Origin: Phycisphaerales bacterium UBA7800
GTDB lineage: Bacteria > Planctomycetota > Phycisphaerae > Phycisphaerales > Phycisphaeraceae
Assembly: GCA_002480565.1 (NCBI GenBank)
Contig: DLCK01000047.1
Span: 1 to 64,000, forward strand
Reading direction: 5' to 3'
DNA length: 64,000 nt
Under the pieces are notes generated by a model. That model was not told the origin of the DNA and made no database searches. It saw nothing but the letters and a program-made list of their open reading frames with translations. Shown here piece after piece: positions 63,479-64,000 of the stretch (position 1 is the first letter of the stretch; every line of letters begins with the position of its first letter). Made by a program: the position numbers and the translations under genes.

Positions 63479-64000
63479 GGATAATCTGTTTAAAGAGCAG
63501 GGGATTGACTTCCTGGAGATACAACTGTTCCAGTCTAAAGACGGTGATGGGTTTGTCATTTGCACCTTTGCTCGGGCAGGAGCAGGTGACTTCTTTGAGC
63601 AGGGTCGGTTCAAGCAGTGTCAGATTGCGATTCCGTAGCAGCTTCTCCGTCATCACCGGGATGGGGTTGGGATCAAACAACTCACCAATGGCCCAGGCAC
63701 TAAACGTTGTAATCCTCGCGTCTTTCCCGGGATTTTCAAGGAGTTTGAGCAAACTCGGTAAGACCGGTGTGTCGGTGATGCCTGCAAATTTAAAAGCATG
63801 AATCATCCGCCGTGAGGTGATGGGGTGATCCATGAGTCTTGGATACAGCAGCATATTGGCTTTGGGGTTACTCATACACGCGATGCCATCAATGATGGCT
63901 ACCTGACTGATCAATGCAGCGTTGGAATAGGACTGGTTGAATCCCGTTTGGCTGATGCGTTGAAGGTCCGGCTTGTCGGCTGTTTTCTCAAAGGCTTTTT
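63462..64000 (-). CDS. Partial gene, HEAT-like helical protein (N-terminus beyond window)
   Basis: About 179 residues are visible and the frame remains open to the right edge, so the start lies outside. The sequence is all-helical with HEAT-like units (ITDTPVLPSLLKLLENPGKD and ITTFSAWAIGELF). A local TTG at 63914 would give a shorter 150-residue product but the coding continues upstream (KAFEKTADKPDLQRIS). Two cysteines form CSC near the end. Function is unknown. Confidence 0.7.
   Translation of the reverse strand, partial: KAFEKTADKPDLQRISQTGFNQSYSNAALISQVAIIDGIACMSNPKANMLLYPRLMDHPITSRRMIHAFKFAGITDTPVLPSLLKLLENPGKDARITTFSAWAIGELFDPNPIPVMTEKLLRNRNLTLLEPTLLKEVTCSCPSKGANDKPITVFRLEQLYLQEVNPLLFKQIIRSPRG

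Overview
The window reads as a chromosomal segment of a flagellated, diderm planctomycete, most likely of the Phycisphaerae type. The pointers are seen in the sequence: a surface protein with the planctomycete basic leader and LESRQLLS signature plus dockerin repeats; several proteins with paired CxxC zinc ribbons, including the C-x2-C-x-YDLTGN...CPECG form; FHA, TPR and PA14 proteins; Kdo synthesis (kdsB); L- and P-ring flagellar genes; and a giant autotransporter with a C-terminal outer-membrane barrel. The organism assignment is an inference. I saw no rRNA, tRNA, CRISPR array, transposase or phage gene.

Layout. 245-1703: two tandem zinc-ribbon/RDD membrane proteins. 2066-7612: the most striking locus, a bacterial ubiquitin-like conjugation system. 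In order it holds a YukD-like ubiquitin-fold protein, an E1 (ThiF type), a membrane-anchored JAMM peptidase, a six-span FHA membrane protein, an FHA/zinc-ribbon/RING-like membrane protein, and a zinc-ribbon/E2 protein with an intact HPN motif and catalytic cysteine. 7677-9727: TetR regulator, AhpD-like and YHS proteins. 9799-14422: housekeeping genes (dapB, kdsB), a monooxygenase-like protein and a TPR protein. 14528-17542: a Gfo/Idh/MocA-aldo/keto reductase fusion divergent from an AraC regulator. 17676-22155: a chemoreceptor, hcp and a divergent Crp/Fnr regulator with a perfect dyad between the last two. 22357-37039: a dockerin/metallopeptidase surface protein and an 11.2-kb autotransporter. 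37517-44160: a small membrane protein, a FliA-type sigma factor, argS, a DUF1802 protein, purE, an ABC ATPase and an M42 peptidase. 44263-47313: a secreted PA14/beta-helix protein. 47903-59893: a flagellar cluster (84-aa protein, flgF, flgG, flgA, flgH, flgI, flgJ-like, flgN-like, flgK, flgL, fliW, csrA, flagellin). 60069 to the end: TPR proteins, a 494-bp near-palindromic element, dispersed inverted repeats, a CysQ-like phosphatase and a partial gene.

How genes work together. In the ubiquitin-like locus the E1, JAMM, FHA, FHA-RING and E2 genes are packed with 24-bp gaps or stop-start overlaps, so they are probably one transcript. Three of the five products carry membrane segments, which suggests conjugation and deconjugation at the inner membrane, with phosphothreonine-reading FHA domains and a RING-like domain as possible substrate selector. 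In the flagellar cluster, fliW-csrA-flagellin forms the known FliW/CsrA/flagellin partner switch. The sequence shows matching 7-bp hairpins with an A[A/C]GGAG loop in both the csrA leader and over the flagellin Shine-Dalgarno. A sigma-54-type promoter precedes the flagellar run, and a FliA-type sigma factor is encoded in the window.
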